Shown: positions 7,988 to 18,509 of the stretch, in pieces | How positions within the stretch are numbered: position 1 is the stretch's first letter | Layout of the letters: each line of letters starts with the position of its first letter | From: Pseudemcibacter aquimaris | GTDB taxonomy: Bacteria > Pseudomonadota > Alphaproteobacteria > Sphingomonadales > Emcibacteraceae | Assembly (NCBI RefSeq): GCF_028869115.1 | Contig: NZ_CP079800.1 | Span: 2,356,001 to 2,420,000, forward strand | Direction: 5' to 3' | DNA: 64,000 bases | The notes under the pieces: model-generated | Told to the model about the DNA's origin: nothing | Database searches by the model: none | Seen by the model: the letters and a program-made list of their open reading frames with translations, nothing else | Made by a program: the position numbers and the translations under genes

Positions 7988-10631
7988 GCGCAGATCCACG
8001 GAAAATCGCGTTCATTAGCATCACGTTCAAACCATCAAGAAATGCTCTATTTGTTGGGTTTGCTGTAAAGCCGATAACCTGACCGCGGCCACGTGGCTGT
8101 GATATTACAAACGGCTTATTGGCAAGCTGAAGACGGTTTTCTTCCCAGATATACCCCCCCATCAACAATTCATCGGCGTCCGCATAATTAACAACATTAC
8201 GCCCCTTATCAATGGTGACAGGTGTATAAATATCCGTTCCGCTATAAAGCGGGAATAATTCCGGTTCAATACCAGCCGTCAGCCAATGTTCCAGATCAAC
8301 ATTTGCCCGCACAATAACACCCGCGACGCTGTCCGGGTTGGCGTCTTGCTCTTGAATGGCTGCGTTATAATCATCCGCATTCATCAGCGTGCCATCGACG
8401 CGTGCCGTATCTTCCTTTTCATCTTTTTTATTTTCCTGATACGCATATTCGCGGCGCACTGAAATTAGATCAACATCAGGATCACTGACAAATCGCATCG
8501 CAGTATCAAGGGCAATTAAAGTACCGCCTTCTGATACCCATTCTTTAAGATTTTCTGCACCAGACGTACCAAGAACAGATTTATAATTGCCACCTTGCGG
8601 CATAATAATAACCTGAAACGGGCTAAGGTCTGCTGAGCTAACATTACGTGTACGAATTGCCGATACTGGATAATCAAATTGGCGTTCAATTACGAAACGA
8701 GCATTGCCCGCCCCATAATTACGGGTTGGACTATCCCAAAGGATCGCCACTTTCGGCGCATGAATTTGCACTGTATTGCCGCTGCCGAAACTTGGGCCTT
8801 CACTGACCCAACTGTCATTAACACCGTAAGCATCCGCACCGGTATCAGCCGCAATTTTTTGTAATTTTGCCGCTAGTCCCGCATCATTACGTGCAACTTC
8901 GATAATCAGGCTGCCTGCCGGATATTTAACACCAAGGTTCGTGAAACCCTGATCCGCGCTTTTCACCGTGATGCCTGCTCTTAATGAATGCGTTAGGAAA
9001 CGTGCGGCTGTTGCCTGTCCCCACGGCACAATAAACGCCACTGTTGCATCCGGATTATGAACCGTACCAGCCGTAAAATATTCAGTACCGGCCATGCGTG
9101 TATCGGCACCTGAAATACTGTTACAGCGTTCCACCTTAAAATTATACATAAGCGGAAGCGACCATGCGGTTACATCATAAATCTGGTCACTCAGATTATT
9201 ATCCCTACGTCTTTCTTGTTCTTCAGCAAAAGTGGAATCAAGTTCGACATTTTCTTCCATCATATTGCTGACGAAACGGCCCATTGGCTGCGCAGCATCA
9301 AGAATATAGGTGCCCGCATTATAACTGGTTCCGCAGGCTCTAAAGCTATCTTCAGCGACCGATACTTCAACGCCGTGTCTGCGCATTAATCCCGCAAGCT
9401 TATCTGCGCCCGCCTGATTGCTTTGGGTTGGGACGATATAATATCTGCCGTCCAGATTTTCACCATATTCGATACCAGTGACGCGGTAATCATAAAAATT
9501 CTTTAAGAATAACGCGCGGTTATCGGCGACCGCCTCAGCGGTTGAAAGGGCCGCGATCATATGATGCTGGGTTGCCTGACGGTAATGAAGTTCGTTTCCA
9601 TCGTTTCGGTGATAAACAAGTCCACCTGCGGCCGCCTGCTCATATGTTGATGCCAAGCCACCGTAATGAAGCGACCATTGATCGCCATACCCTGGGTAAA
9701 AGGCATCGAAAATTTCTCGCGTGAAATAATCATATCCCTGATTATCGAAATGACGCGCATTATTGCGCCCTACAATTTCAAGGCCGTCGCGTTGTTCCTG
9801 TGTGATATGCGGGTTAAATGGTTCCGCTGATGGTGAAAAGAAATAAGAACTGTTGCCACCCATTTCATGAAGATCAATGTAAATTAGCGGGAAAAATTCC
9901 TGCATTGCTTTAATCCGACCTTGCGTTTCCGGCTGTGTTAATGCGAACCAATCACGGTTCATATCAAACATATAATGATTAACACGACCACCTGGCCATG
10001 GTTGATTATGTTCTGCTGAAACGCCACTGTTGTCTGGAAGCAATCCTTTATTTTCATGATAGGTGTTCACAGCCCGTGCGCGACCATCCGGATTAATCAA
10101 TGGATCAATAAACACCACTGAATTTTGCATGATATTATCAATCCACGGCTGATTATTGGCAGCCAATAAATGATATGCCGTTTGCAGTGATGATTCCGCG
10201 GCGGAAAGTTCATCACCATGCACACTATGACCAAGCCAGGTGATACCCACCATATTTTCAATCATGGCATTTGCTTCTGCTTCTGATGTGTTTCTCACAT
10301 CCGCAAGCTTTTTCATCTCCGCACTGATTTGATCAAGGCGTGATATATTTTCCGCACTTGAAATCGCCACGTAAATAAGTTTGCGATTCTGCCACGTACG
10401 ACCATATTCACGGATCACAACGCGGTCCGGGGCTGCAGCCTCTAGGGCTTCGAAATATTTAATGATATTTTCCGGTGTTGTCATATCATCACCGGCTCTA
10501 TAACCCAGAACCTGTTCCACCGTTGGGATGGACGGATCAAATGTCGCACCCGGTAGATATTCGAAATCCTGTGCCACCGCAATATTAGCGAAAATGGCAC
10601 AGGCAACGACTATAAATATTTTCTTCATCAT
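7968..10631 (-). CDS. M14 family zinc carboxypeptidase, secreted
   Basis: Large secreted metallo-carboxypeptidase-like protein (887 aa) with a signal peptide MMKKIFIVVACAIFANIAVAQ. The M14 domain (about residues 35-360) shows the zinc His/Glu pair in 'WLGHSVHGDELSAAES', the arginine/asparagine motif 'NPDGRARAVN' and 'FDMNRDWFALTQPE', and the third ligand region 'YIDLHEMGGNSSYFF'. The rest holds a glutamine-amidotransferase-like fold often attached to these peptidases ('VIIMPQGGNYKS', 'WVSEGGTLIALD'). ATG 10631 is chosen because it follows AAGGAT and begins the signal; an extension to 10682 would overlap the upstream gene. Only 7 bp separate it from the stop of a paralogous peptidase: a tandem duplication, with the downstream copy intact. 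Confidence 0.9.
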   Translation of the reverse strand: MMKKIFIVVACAIFANIAVAQDFEYLPGATFDPSIPTVEQVLGYRAGDDMTTPENIIKYFEALEAAAPDRVVIREYGRTWQNRKLIYVAISSAENISRLDQISAEMKKLADVRNTSEAEANAMIENMVGITWLGHSVHGDELSAAESSLQTAYHLLAANNQPWIDNIMQNSVVFIDPLINPDGRARAVNTYHENKGLLPDNSGVSAEHNQPWPGGRVNHYMFDMNRDWFALTQPETQGRIKAMQEFFPLIYIDLHEMGGNSSYFFSPSAEPFNPHITQEQRDGLEIVGRNNARHFDNQGYDYFTREIFDAFYPGYGDQWSLHYGGLASTYEQAAAGGLVYHRNDGNELHYRQATQHHMIAALSTAEAVADNRALFLKNFYDYRVTGIEYGENLDGRYYIVPTQSNQAGADKLAGLMRRHGVEVSVAEDSFRACGTSYNAGTYILDAAQPMGRFVSNMMEENVELDSTFAEEQERRRDNNLSDQIYDVTAWSLPLMYNFKVERCNSISGADTRMAGTEYFTAGTVHNPDATVAFIVPWGQATAARFLTHSLRAGITVKSADQGFTNLGVKYPAGSLIIEVARNDAGLAAKLQKIAADTGADAYGVNDSWVSEGPSFGSGNTVQIHAPKVAILWDSPTRNYGAGNARFVIERQFDYPVSAIRTRNVSSADLSPFQVIIMPQGGNYKSVLGTSGAENLKEWVSEGGTLIALDTAMRFVSDPDVDLISVRREYAYQENKKDEKEDTARVDGTLMNADDYNAAIQEQDANPDSVAGVIVRANVDLEHWLTAGIEPELFPLYSGTDIYTPVTIDKGRNVVNYADADELLMGGYIWEENRLQLANKPFVISQPRGRGQVIGFTANPTNRAFLDGLNVMLMNAIFRGSAHARPTR

Positions 10632-10638
10632 TTTATCC

Positions 10639-13310
10639 TTATCTCGTTGGGCGGGAATGGGCCGCACCACGGAAAATTGCATTGATCAACATTAAATTAA
10701 GTCCGTCCAAATAGGCACGTACCGTTGGATCAGCTGTAAACCCAATAACCTGCCCGCGTCCGCGTGGTTCTGAAATCACAAACGGTTTATGCGCGAGTTG
10801 CACGCGATTTTCTTCCCACAAATATCCACTGGTAAGAATTTCATCTGCCCCCGCATAATTAATGACATTACGGCCATTATCAATGGTCACCGGCGTATAA
10901 ATGTCTGAACCACGATAAAGCACATTTAATGTTTCCGCGGAACCCGCCGTTAACCAATGTTCCAGATCGACATCCGCCTTAAGCATCACGCCCGGTACAG
11001 GATCCGGATTGGCATTGTGATCTTCGATCGCATCCATGAAATCGTCTTTACTTTCATAAAGAACGCCGTCCACGCGTGCAGTGTCATCGCCCTCTTCTTT
11101 TGTTTCTTCACGGTACGCATATTCACGGCGTGTCGAAATCAAATCCACATCAGGGTCAGCGATATAACGCATTCCGGTACCAAGGGCAATTAACGTTCCC
11201 CCTTCATTAACCCAGTCTTTCAGCGTTTCCGCCCCGCGGTCACCGAATGTGGATTTATAGCCACTGCGACTTTCCGGAATAATCAACACGTGAAACGGAC
11301 TAAGATCAGCACCAGCGATATCAGCCGCACGAATTGGTGTTACCGGATAATCAAATTGTCGTTCAATAACAAATCGTGTGTTACCCGCGCTGTAATTTGC
11401 TGTCGGCGTATCCCAAAGGATCGCCACATTAATTGGGTGAACACGTTTTGTGTTCCCTGATCCAAAGCTTGGACCGTCTGTCACCCAACTGCTATCCACA
11501 CCAACGACCTCTGCCCCTGTCGTTTTCGCGATATTCTGAACTTTTTCTGATAGGTCCGCATCATTTGCTTTTACCTCAATCACAAGTGATCCTGCGGGAT
11601 AACGGCGCTCACCTGTCACAAATGACATATCAGCTGACTTAACAACAATCCCCTGACGAAGCGCATTGGTTAGAAAACGGCTGGCGGTCGATTGTCCCCA
11701 CGGCACGATATACGCAACCGTTGCATCCGGATTTGAAACCGTTCCGGCAGCGTAATATTCTGTCCCGGATTTCACACGTTCAACATTCGGCAAGTTATTA
11801 CAGCGATTAACATCCACATTAAACATGTGTGGCAGTGACCATGCGGTAACATCATAAATTTGATCGCTTAAATTATTATCACGGCGGCGTTCCTGTTCCG
11901 CAAGAAACGCTTCATCCATTGGTACATTTTCATCCATAATCGTACGAAGAAAACGTTTCATTGGTTGCGCACTATCAATCACATAACTGCCCGCATCATA
12001 TTCAGCACCACATGAACGGAAATTTTCCGTGGTTTTAAAAACATCAACACCTTGTTTGTGAGAAGTCCTGCAATTTTATCCGCGGCCGCTTGGTCATTCT
12101 GTGTTGGGATAATGTAATAACGGTTATCTTCGCGTTCACCTTCATCAATGGCGCTTTTACGGTAATTATAAAAATCCCTTAACAGCTTTTCACGGTTTGT
12201 CGCGACAACCTCTGCTGTCGATAGACTTGCCAATAAATGTTGTTGAACTGTTTCACGGAAATGAAGAATTTCGCCGTCATTTCTTTTAAACATCATTGCA
12301 TTTGCCGATGCCTGTTCATAAGTTCCTGATGCCGCCCCAAGATATGCCGGCCAGCTGGCGCCATACCCCGGATAAAAGGCATCAAAAACCTCGCGTGTAT
12401 AATAAGGAAATCCGTGACTATCAAAATGACGGGCATTGTTCCTACCAATCATTTCAAGGGCCGCCCATTGGTTCGTTGCAATATTTGGGTTATTTGGCGG
12501 CGCAGGCGGTGAAAAGAAATAAGTCGAATTACCGCCCATTTCATGAAGATCGATATAGGCAAGCGGGTAATATTCTAATAGTGATGCGACCTTACCCTGA
12601 CTTTCCGGCTGCGTCAGTGCGAACCAGTCACGGTTAAGATCAAATAAATAATGGTTCACACGACCACTTGGCCATGGTTCACTTAATTCAGCACTTAACG
12701 GGCTACTGTCATGAACAAGTCCGCGTGCTTCACGGAATTTATTGACAAAACGGTCACGCCCATCCGGGTTTTGTTGTGGATCAATGATGGTGACACTATT
12801 CGTCATTACATTATCCACCAATTCCATATTGGTCGCGGCAAGCAGGAAATATGCCGTTTGCATGGCTGCGTCCATTGGCGAAATTTCATTACCGTGAACA
12901 CCATACCCCAACCATGTAATGCCAAGTTGATCTGCAATAATGGTTTCCGCTTCATCAGCATTTGTCACACGCGGATCGGCAAGGCGTTGCATATTCGTCT
13001 TAACATCATCGAGTTTTGCAATATTTTCAGCATTCGAAATCGCCACATACATCAACGGACGATTTTCCCATGTTTTTCCGTAGCTGAAAATTTTCACCCG
13101 GTCCGGTGCCGCATTACGCAGCGCATCGAAATATCTGACCATATCCCCGTGGGCGGTAATATCATCACCGGATTTATACCCCAGTACTTGTTCCACCGTG
13201 GGTATCGATGGATCAAATTTTGTCCCCGGAATATATTCAAATTCTTGTGCAAAACTGCTTAATGTAAGTGATGTAAATATGATCACTAATTTCTGAAGAA
13301 ATCTGGTCAT
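10639..13310 (-). pseudogene. M14 zinc carboxypeptidase paralogue disrupted by one frameshift
   Basis: Upstream copy of the tandem M14 pair. An N-terminal frame (13310 down to 11979; signal peptide ending SFAQ, zinc motif 'YGVHGNEISPMDA', 'YIDLHEMGGNSTYFF') and a C-terminal frame (11982 down to 10639) together match the intact neighbour end to end. The frame is lost near 12056-12066, where the neighbour reads 'AGLMRRHGVEV'. Reading the alternative frame there gives KQGVDVFKTTENFRSCG and then continues into 'YVIDSAQPM', so a single missing base explains the break. No other lesion is seen, so a recent mutation or a sequencing error are both possible. AGGGAA precedes the start. If corrected it would be a secreted peptidase of about 890 aa. 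Confidence 0.85.
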
Positions 13311-13401
13311 GATTTTCCCTATTATCCCATTATTTTCTTTTGATTTACCTTAGTCAAAGTCTTGGTTAATATCAAACGCAAATAGCCTTAGGAAATGAAG
13401 T

Positions 13402-14058
13402 ATGTCCAAAAAAATATTGATCACAGGTGCCACAGGAATGGTCGGGCATTTCGTCCTTCAGGAATTACTTGACCACGACGACGTATCAACCATCATTTCC
13501 ATCACAAGGCGCAATACCGAAATCACCCACAGCAAATTGATTGAAATCATCCATGATGATTTTCTGGATTTTTCATCGCTTGATGAACAATTATCAAATA
13601 TCGATGTCTGTATTTATTGCCTTGGCGTTTATCAGGGACAGGTTCCAAAGGATAAATTTTACGAAATCACCTGCGATTATCAAAAAGCACTCGTTGAAAG
13701 ATTGGAACAGACAAGCCCAAACCTGACCTTTGTGTTGTTCGGTGCAAATGGCGCCAAGCAAGAAGGATCAAAGGTCCTTTTCGCGGATGCAAAAGGAAAA
13801 GCGGAAAAACAATTGATGCAGAGCTGTTTTCCAAAAAAATATATCTTAAGAGCAGCCTATATCCATCCCACAGGAAACCGCAGACCAGCAGGACTGGTTT
13901 ATGATATTTTTATTCCGATTATGAATTTCATCTTTCCGCTTATGCCCTTTATTGGCACAACGGATCATGATTTGGCCCGGGCGCTCGTTAACATCGGTCT
14001 TGACGGCACATCACCGTCAAGAGTTCTCGAAATTTCAGAAATAAAAGAATACGTCTGA
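13402..14058 (+). CDS. NAD(P)-binding atypical SDR / epimerase-like protein
   Basis: Rossmann-fold protein of the atypical short-chain dehydrogenase (NAD(P)H-binding, NmrA/YwnB-like) class, 218 aa. The N-terminal 'KILITGATGMVGHFVLQELL' carries the GxxGxxG dinucleotide loop. No canonical YxxxK pair stands out; 'YQKAL' at about residue 92 is the nearest, and 'VLFGANGAKQEGS' takes the place of the usual 'SS' strand, as in electron-carrier or sensor members. AGGAAATG precedes the ATG. It runs convergently into the agmatinase gene, with adjoining stop codons. Substrate unknown. Confidence 0.8.
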   Translation: MSKKILITGATGMVGHFVLQELLDHDDVSTIISITRRNTEITHSKLIEIIHDDFLDFSSLDEQLSNIDVCIYCLGVYQGQVPKDKFYEITCDYQKALVERLEQTSPNLTFVLFGANGAKQEGSKVLFADAKGKAEKQLMQSCFPKKYILRAAYIHPTGNRRPAGLVYDIFIPIMNFIFPLMPFIGTTDHDLARALVNIGLDGTSPSRVLEISEIKEYV

Positions 14059-14985
14059 TCAACGTCTTAATGCTTCGGATAGGAGATATAAAATATCACC
14101 ACCTAATGTCGCGCCCGCAACAGCAGTCACATTGCCGATCGGGTCATAAGCCGGTGCAATTTCAACGAGATCACCACCAACGAAATTAAGCCCCGCCAAC
14201 CCTTTTAATATTTTACGGCCCATCATCACGGTTGGCCCACCCGATACAGGTGTTCCCGTACCCGGCGCATAGGCAGGATCAAGAAAATCAATATCAAATG
14301 TCAGGTAAGTTTTTGCATCGCCAACACGATTTCTGATGCGTTCGGAAACCTCGGATGCCTTCATTTCATCAAGTTCATCGGCAAAGATAATTTCAATGCC
14401 ATGATTTTCCGGATTTGGTGTTCTTAGCCCCACGTGAATGGAATGCTCTATATCAAGAAGCCCTTCTTTAATCGCATGATAAAACATGGTGCCGTGGTTA
14501 TAATCTTCGTCGACCCACGTATCGGAATGGGCATCAAAATGCACGAGTGCCACCGGGCCATGCTTTTTCACATGGGCGCGTAATAGCGGCAATGAAATAA
14601 AATGATCACCACCCATGGCAAAACAAACCGTATCGCTATCGATGATCTTGCTGGTTGTTTTTTCTAAAACCTCAACCATTCTTTCGGGGTATCCGACAAA
14701 TTCACAGATATCACCATAATCAATCACCGTATGATGTTCGGCGATATGATAATCCCATGGCCACAAACCATATTCAAATTCACCCGTCAGTGTGGATTGT
14801 TCACGCATGGCACGCGGGCCAAAACGCGCGCCCGGTCTGTTGGTTGTACCAAGATCATATGGAACCCCTAATACGGCAATATCGGCCTTATCCAAATCCT
14901 GCGAAAATTTAAATCGCATAAAGCTCATTGGCCCTGAATAGGCCTCATCCCACCAATTATCCAAGAGTTCATTATCACGTGGCAT
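14059..14985 (-). CDS. speB: agmatinase-type ureohydrolase
   Basis: Binuclear manganese ureohydrolase (arginase/agmatinase family), releasing urea from a guanidino substrate; agmatine to putrescine is the usual assignment. All metal ligands are present: H128 in 'MGGDHFISLP', D151/H153/D155 in 'HFDAHSDTW', and D231/D233 in 'TFDIDFLDPAYAPGTGTP'. Length 308 aa is standard. It starts at ATG 14985 behind GAGGAGA. The trimmed 'GTGTPVSGG' loop is agmatinase-like rather than arginase-like, but guanidinobutyrase or other guanidino hydrolases share it, so the substrate is not certain. It stands alone between unrelated genes. Confidence 0.88.
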   Translation of the reverse strand: MPRDNELLDNWWDEAYSGPMSFMRFKFSQDLDKADIAVLGVPYDLGTTNRPGARFGPRAMREQSTLTGEFEYGLWPWDYHIAEHHTVIDYGDICEFVGYPERMVEVLEKTTSKIIDSDTVCFAMGGDHFISLPLLRAHVKKHGPVALVHFDAHSDTWVDEDYNHGTMFYHAIKEGLLDIEHSIHVGLRTPNPENHGIEIIFADELDEMKASEVSERIRNRVGDAKTYLTFDIDFLDPAYAPGTGTPVSGGPTVMMGRKILKGLAGLNFVGGDLVEIAPAYDPIGNVTAVAGATLGGDILYLLSEALRR

Positions 14986-15107
14986 TTATATCTCCTCTAA
15001 TTTTGCATCTGTAACCTTAGAGAAACTCACATGTCAGATCAATAAAATTACTCTTCTTGATATTCTTTTAATGCGTGATACATTATCCCGAAAAAAGGGA
15101 GGAACAA

Positions 15108-16193
15108 ATGACAACAACAATCACAAGACGAGATTTCGCAATCACTGGCGCCGCAACAATCGGCGCATTAGCCGCAGCAGGCACGAGCGCATCGGCACAA
15201 GAAAATAAGAAAACATATGCCCCGTTTGATGTACCATCCGGCACCAAACAATTTACCTATGAAAATATCATCAATAATGATGCCCTGCGTATGGATATGC
15301 CACTTGGCATTATTAACGGCGAAAACGACGGGCCAACCATGATCGTCACGGGCGGGTTATTCGCCACCGAATATTGTGGTGTTGAGGCAGCATCGCGTCT
15401 TTACCGTGATACTGATCCATCCAAATTATCCGGCCGTCTGATCATTATTCCAGTGATTACATATGATGCCTTTCAATTCAGAACACCAATGTTCAACCTA
15501 TCATCGGGCGTAAGCCCACGCGACGGTAAAAGCTTGAATTCAGTATTCCCAGGCAATAAAGACGGCAGCCCGACAGAGGTCCTCGCCCATTATGTCTTTA
15601 ACGACCTGATTTTAAAATCCGATTATCATATCGACTTACGGGGTGGTGATCTGGCGGAATCCCATGTGGTTCATTCAATTCATCCAAATAACGCATCTGA
15701 TAAGGTCAACCGGATTTCGGAAGAAATGTCGCGCATGTGCGGTTACGAGTATTTCCAAGCCCGTGATGTTGACGAAAGAAGCCTTGTTTATGAAGCATCA
15801 CAAGCAGGCGTGCCATCAATCATTACCCAATGCGGCCTTGGATATAAAACCCAACCGGAAGAAGAATTTATCAATTTCCACATTCAAGCGGTCGTCAATA
15901 ACATGAAACATTTCGGCATGCTTGTGGGCGATCCGGTCATTCATCCGAAACAGCGTGAATTCACCGTCGAATTCGACCGCGTCCGCGCCACAACCAGCGG
16001 CATATTCCAAGGATACGCGGACCAAGGCGATATATTAAAGAAAGGCCAATTAATCGGAAAGGTCACCGCGCTCGACGGATCAGTGTTAGAAGAACTTCAT
16101 TCCCCCATCGACGGCGTCGTCCATGAACTTCTCGTCCGTCGTGTGGTATTCCAAGGGGATCTGTTATATAATTTGGTTCAGCTTAAAGATTAA
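15108..16193 (+). CDS. aspartoacylase/succinylglutamate desuccinylase-like Tat-exported protein, zinc histidines replaced
   Basis: Member of the AstE/AspA deacylase fold with a Tat signal (TTITRRDFAITGAATIGAL). The start ATG at 15108 follows GGGAGGAACAA and beats an upstream ATG at 15075. In active relatives the zinc site is GxHGxE followed by a second histidine in 'DLH'. Here the first motif reads 'TGGLFATEYCG' (F85 where His is expected, E88 kept) and the second reads 'HIDLRGGD' (R178 instead of His). The C-terminal lipoyl-like beta domain 'ADQGDILKKGQLIGKV...HSPIDGVVHELL' is normal. It may use a different metal arrangement, or be a binding protein rather than a hydrolase. A second copy of its 3' end exists at 19315-19533. 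Confidence 0.8.
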   Translation: MTTTITRRDFAITGAATIGALAAAGTSASAQENKKTYAPFDVPSGTKQFTYENIINNDALRMDMPLGIINGENDGPTMIVTGGLFATEYCGVEAASRLYRDTDPSKLSGRLIIIPVITYDAFQFRTPMFNLSSGVSPRDGKSLNSVFPGNKDGSPTEVLAHYVFNDLILKSDYHIDLRGGDLAESHVVHSIHPNNASDKVNRISEEMSRMCGYEYFQARDVDERSLVYEASQAGVPSIITQCGLGYKTQPEEEFINFHIQAVVNNMKHFGMLVGDPVIHPKQREFTVEFDRVRATTSGIFQGYADQGDILKKGQLIGKVTALDGSVLEELHSPIDGVVHELLVRRVVFQGDLLYNLVQLKD

Positions 16194-16208
16194 ATTTTGC
16201 AATTTTTC

Positions 16209-16240
16209 AACGTCCGCTTCGACACACAGCGGACGTTTAT
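16209..16240 (+). terminator. probable terminator after aspartoacylase-like gene
   Basis: Perfect 10-bp inverted repeat AACGTCCGCT/AGCGGACGTT with a 9-nt loop, followed by TTTATT. The T tract is short, so efficiency is uncertain. A degenerate copy of the same hairpin follows the duplicated gene end at about 19550-19576. Confidence 0.6.
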
Positions 16241-16328
16241 TGCCCCCTCGAACACGCCTAATCCGAACACCCTGAATTACTTTAACATACACTAAATTGA
16301 AAGTAATTATCAGAAAAGAAGGTAAGCT

Positions 16329-16943
16329 TCATTCTTTTGTTAACGTCGTCAGTTTCAGGGAATAAAAATTATCTGCCCCTAAATTTTCAATTATTCTAAC
16401 CAGCTTTTTACTACTGTCACCAACAACGGGTGATAATTGAGCAGGATTATTGTCATTAGCAACATCAATAAGGGTCAAATCACCATCTGTAGTCACATCA
16501 TCCAACATTGACACGTCTGAACGATATAAATTTAAAGAAGTATCGCCGGAAAAATCGTATCTTAAAATGAACCATACTTGATCATCCGTATCGAATTCCA
16601 TTTCCATAGAACCATCCGTAACGGATCTTAATTGAAGATTTATAAAGGTCGCCCCATCGACCATGGTAGAAAAACCCCTTAAAAACATATTTTTCGAACT
16701 TTGCCCAGATTCATCAATACGTATATGCAGATTCATCCAATGTTTGCGATGAGCATTAAAGGTCATGGTTGTTGTTGTTGTTTCTTCCACAGCAACCCAG
16801 CTTCCTGCTAATTTTTTATGAAAACCACCATCTTTTTCTGGCGAGAGCGGATTTTTGCTACCATGGGTCACACAAGAAATGAGGGAAAAAGTCATTATCA
16901 TTAAGACAAAGGATTTTAATAAATTCAAATTATGTAGTTTCAA
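16329..16943 (-). CDS. putative lipoprotein, unknown function
   Basis: About 204 aa with a lipoprotein signal: a hydrophobic stretch 'FVLMIMTFSLISC' ends in a lipobox cysteine, so the protein is probably anchored in the periplasm. The mature part is beta-rich ('MTFNAHRKHWMNLHIRID', 'DQVWFILRYDFSGD') and resembles small lipocalin-like or DUF-type periplasmic proteins, but I recognise no family. A TTG start at 16943 is preferred because GGGAGG lies 5 bp upstream; a GTG at 16949 would touch that site. It opens an AT-rich block of unknown proteins. Confidence 0.6.
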   Translation of the reverse strand: MKLHNLNLLKSFVLMIMTFSLISCVTHGSKNPLSPEKDGGFHKKLAGSWVAVEETTTTTMTFNAHRKHWMNLHIRIDESGQSSKNMFLRGFSTMVDGATFINLQLRSVTDGSMEMEFDTDDQVWFILRYDFSGDTSLNLYRSDVSMLDDVTTDGDLTLIDVANDNNPAQLSPVVGDSSKKLVRIIENLGADNFYSLKLTTLTKE

Positions 16944-17072
16944 GAGCACCTCCCAATGTAAATTGAACTAACTCTAAAAATAGACACAAGCATATATGTT
17001 ATTTGTGTTATTCAGAAAATACAACTAGAATGTGGTAAATGAATCACAAATAAGGGGCATAACCGAAAGGGA

Positions 17073-18191
17073 ATGGTTAAATTTCGTTCTATAATTGCAT
17101 GGACTTTATTAGTTTTTACAGTTCAATTATTTTATATAGGAAGTTCCGTTATTGCAGACGAAATATCCGTGACTATCAAAAACGATCAGCTTTATATCAC
17201 TGGGCCTTTCAGCGCAGTAAACAAGCATGATACAATTCGCGTAAATGCAGTTTTTCTAAATGGTGATGATGAAAAGTTTGATGGTGAAGCATTATCATTA
17301 GGTTCATTTTATACTGAATGGAATGATGACATTATATATTCCGATATCACGGAAGAAGACCCAGATTTCAAGCTTGATATTTCATCAGACCAAAGAATTT
17401 CATTGGAAAGTGATGATGCTTTTATTCCTTATGAGATAAACAATTTCCTTGGAACATGTCTTCGCGGCGAAACCAAGTTGATGGCAATAAAATTTTCAGG
17501 GAATTATTTGGGGAATATCTTTGGCGCTCGTCCGGATGATATCATTTTTGTTTTTTATGACCCTGTAGAAAAAAATGTCAAAAGGGAAAGCTTTAACGGT
17601 TATGAATTAAATAGAATGGGGTGTTTGGATGAAGCAAGGCAAGATAGGCAATATTCACAAAAAGTATTGTTAGAAGAAAAAGCACTAATATCACGTTACC
17701 TTGATAAAACCTCTACTGATCCTGTTGAAATATTTGCAAAAAACAAAGTAAATATCCGCACATTAGACAAAAACCCTCTGATTGAATTTGGTGCTCATTT
17801 CGATAAATTCAATCAATATTATAACCCCGCAACATGTACTGATAAATCGGAAGATGACCTGGCGTTTTTCCCAGAATGCCAGAAAAACAATAGCAATATT
17901 TCGCTCGTTTACGAAAATGATAAAATTGAAATTCATAGAGTAAAGTTCATATATAACTGTGATAGTAGCGGTTTTGACTTTCTTAAAGATAAAGACAGTG
18001 GTGAATGGACCTTGTTATATTCAATACCCGGCGGATGTTCGAAATATTTCCTTTTTGCCCCGAAATATCAAAGCCAACAAAGTAATGAATTAAATATAAC
18101 CTTTTGTGACGCATGCAGCCATTGGGGCACATGGAAGCGATATACGGTTAACACGAAAACATATGAAATTATATCAGCCAGGGACGAATAA
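17073..18191 (+). CDS. secreted protein of unknown function
   Basis: 372 aa with a clear signal peptide (IIAWTLLVFTVQLFYIGSSVIAD). I do not recognise the family. The mature chain is acidic, rich in Asp, Asn and Tyr, and contains six or more cysteines (for example 'NFLGTCLRGE', 'FPECQKNN', 'FCDACSHWGTW'), suggesting a disulfide-bonded periplasmic or extracellular protein. The start follows AAAGGG. It is the first of three closely spaced plus-strand genes (2 bp and then 1 bp gaps), two of them exported. Base composition is noticeably more AT-rich than the flanking metabolic genes, suggesting acquisition. Confidence 0.7.
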   Translation: MVKFRSIIAWTLLVFTVQLFYIGSSVIADEISVTIKNDQLYITGPFSAVNKHDTIRVNAVFLNGDDEKFDGEALSLGSFYTEWNDDIIYSDITEEDPDFKLDISSDQRISLESDDAFIPYEINNFLGTCLRGETKLMAIKFSGNYLGNIFGARPDDIIFVFYDPVEKNVKRESFNGYELNRMGCLDEARQDRQYSQKVLLEEKALISRYLDKTSTDPVEIFAKNKVNIRTLDKNPLIEFGAHFDKFNQYYNPATCTDKSEDDLAFFPECQKNNSNISLVYENDKIEIHRVKFIYNCDSSGFDFLKDKDSGEWTLLYSIPGGCSKYFLFAPKYQSQQSNELNITFCDACSHWGTWKRYTVNTKTYEIISARDE

Positions 18192-18193
18192 CC

Positions 18194-18508
18194 GTGGAAC
18201 AGATTTTTAACCTACAGCAAAACCCTTTAAAGCATCGCATTGAAGAAGGTTTGGGTGAAATTTCTGCTTATATCATGACGTTGAATGACGATGATCAAAC
18301 TGCCGCTGAAAATGCATTTTATCTAGCCGTTAAGAAAAGAATGAATGCTAGAGCCTATGAAAATGATAATAATCAATATTTATCTGGCTTGCTCGAAGAC
18401 GTCCTAGAAGGACAAAGAGAATTTTCACAAACTTGCTATGCGAATTGCCACGCAGACAATGTTTTTATGTTTTTAAAAACCTTATTAACCAGTCTTTATG
18501 GAGAATAA
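18194..18508 (+). CDS. small hypothetical protein
   Basis: 104-aa cytoplasmic-looking protein beginning at GTG 18194, two bases after the preceding stop, so translation is likely coupled. It is mostly helical by eye ('HRIEEGLGEISAYIMTLND', 'AAENAFYLAVKKRMNARAY') and has two nearby cysteines in 'SQTCYANCHAD' that could bind metal or heme (C-x3-C-H rather than a classic CxxCH). No family recognised. Confidence 0.55.
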   Translation: MEQIFNLQQNPLKHRIEEGLGEISAYIMTLNDDDQTAAENAFYLAVKKRMNARAYENDNNQYLSGLLEDVLEGQREFSQTCYANCHADNVFMFLKTLLTSLYGE

Positions 18509-18509
18509 A

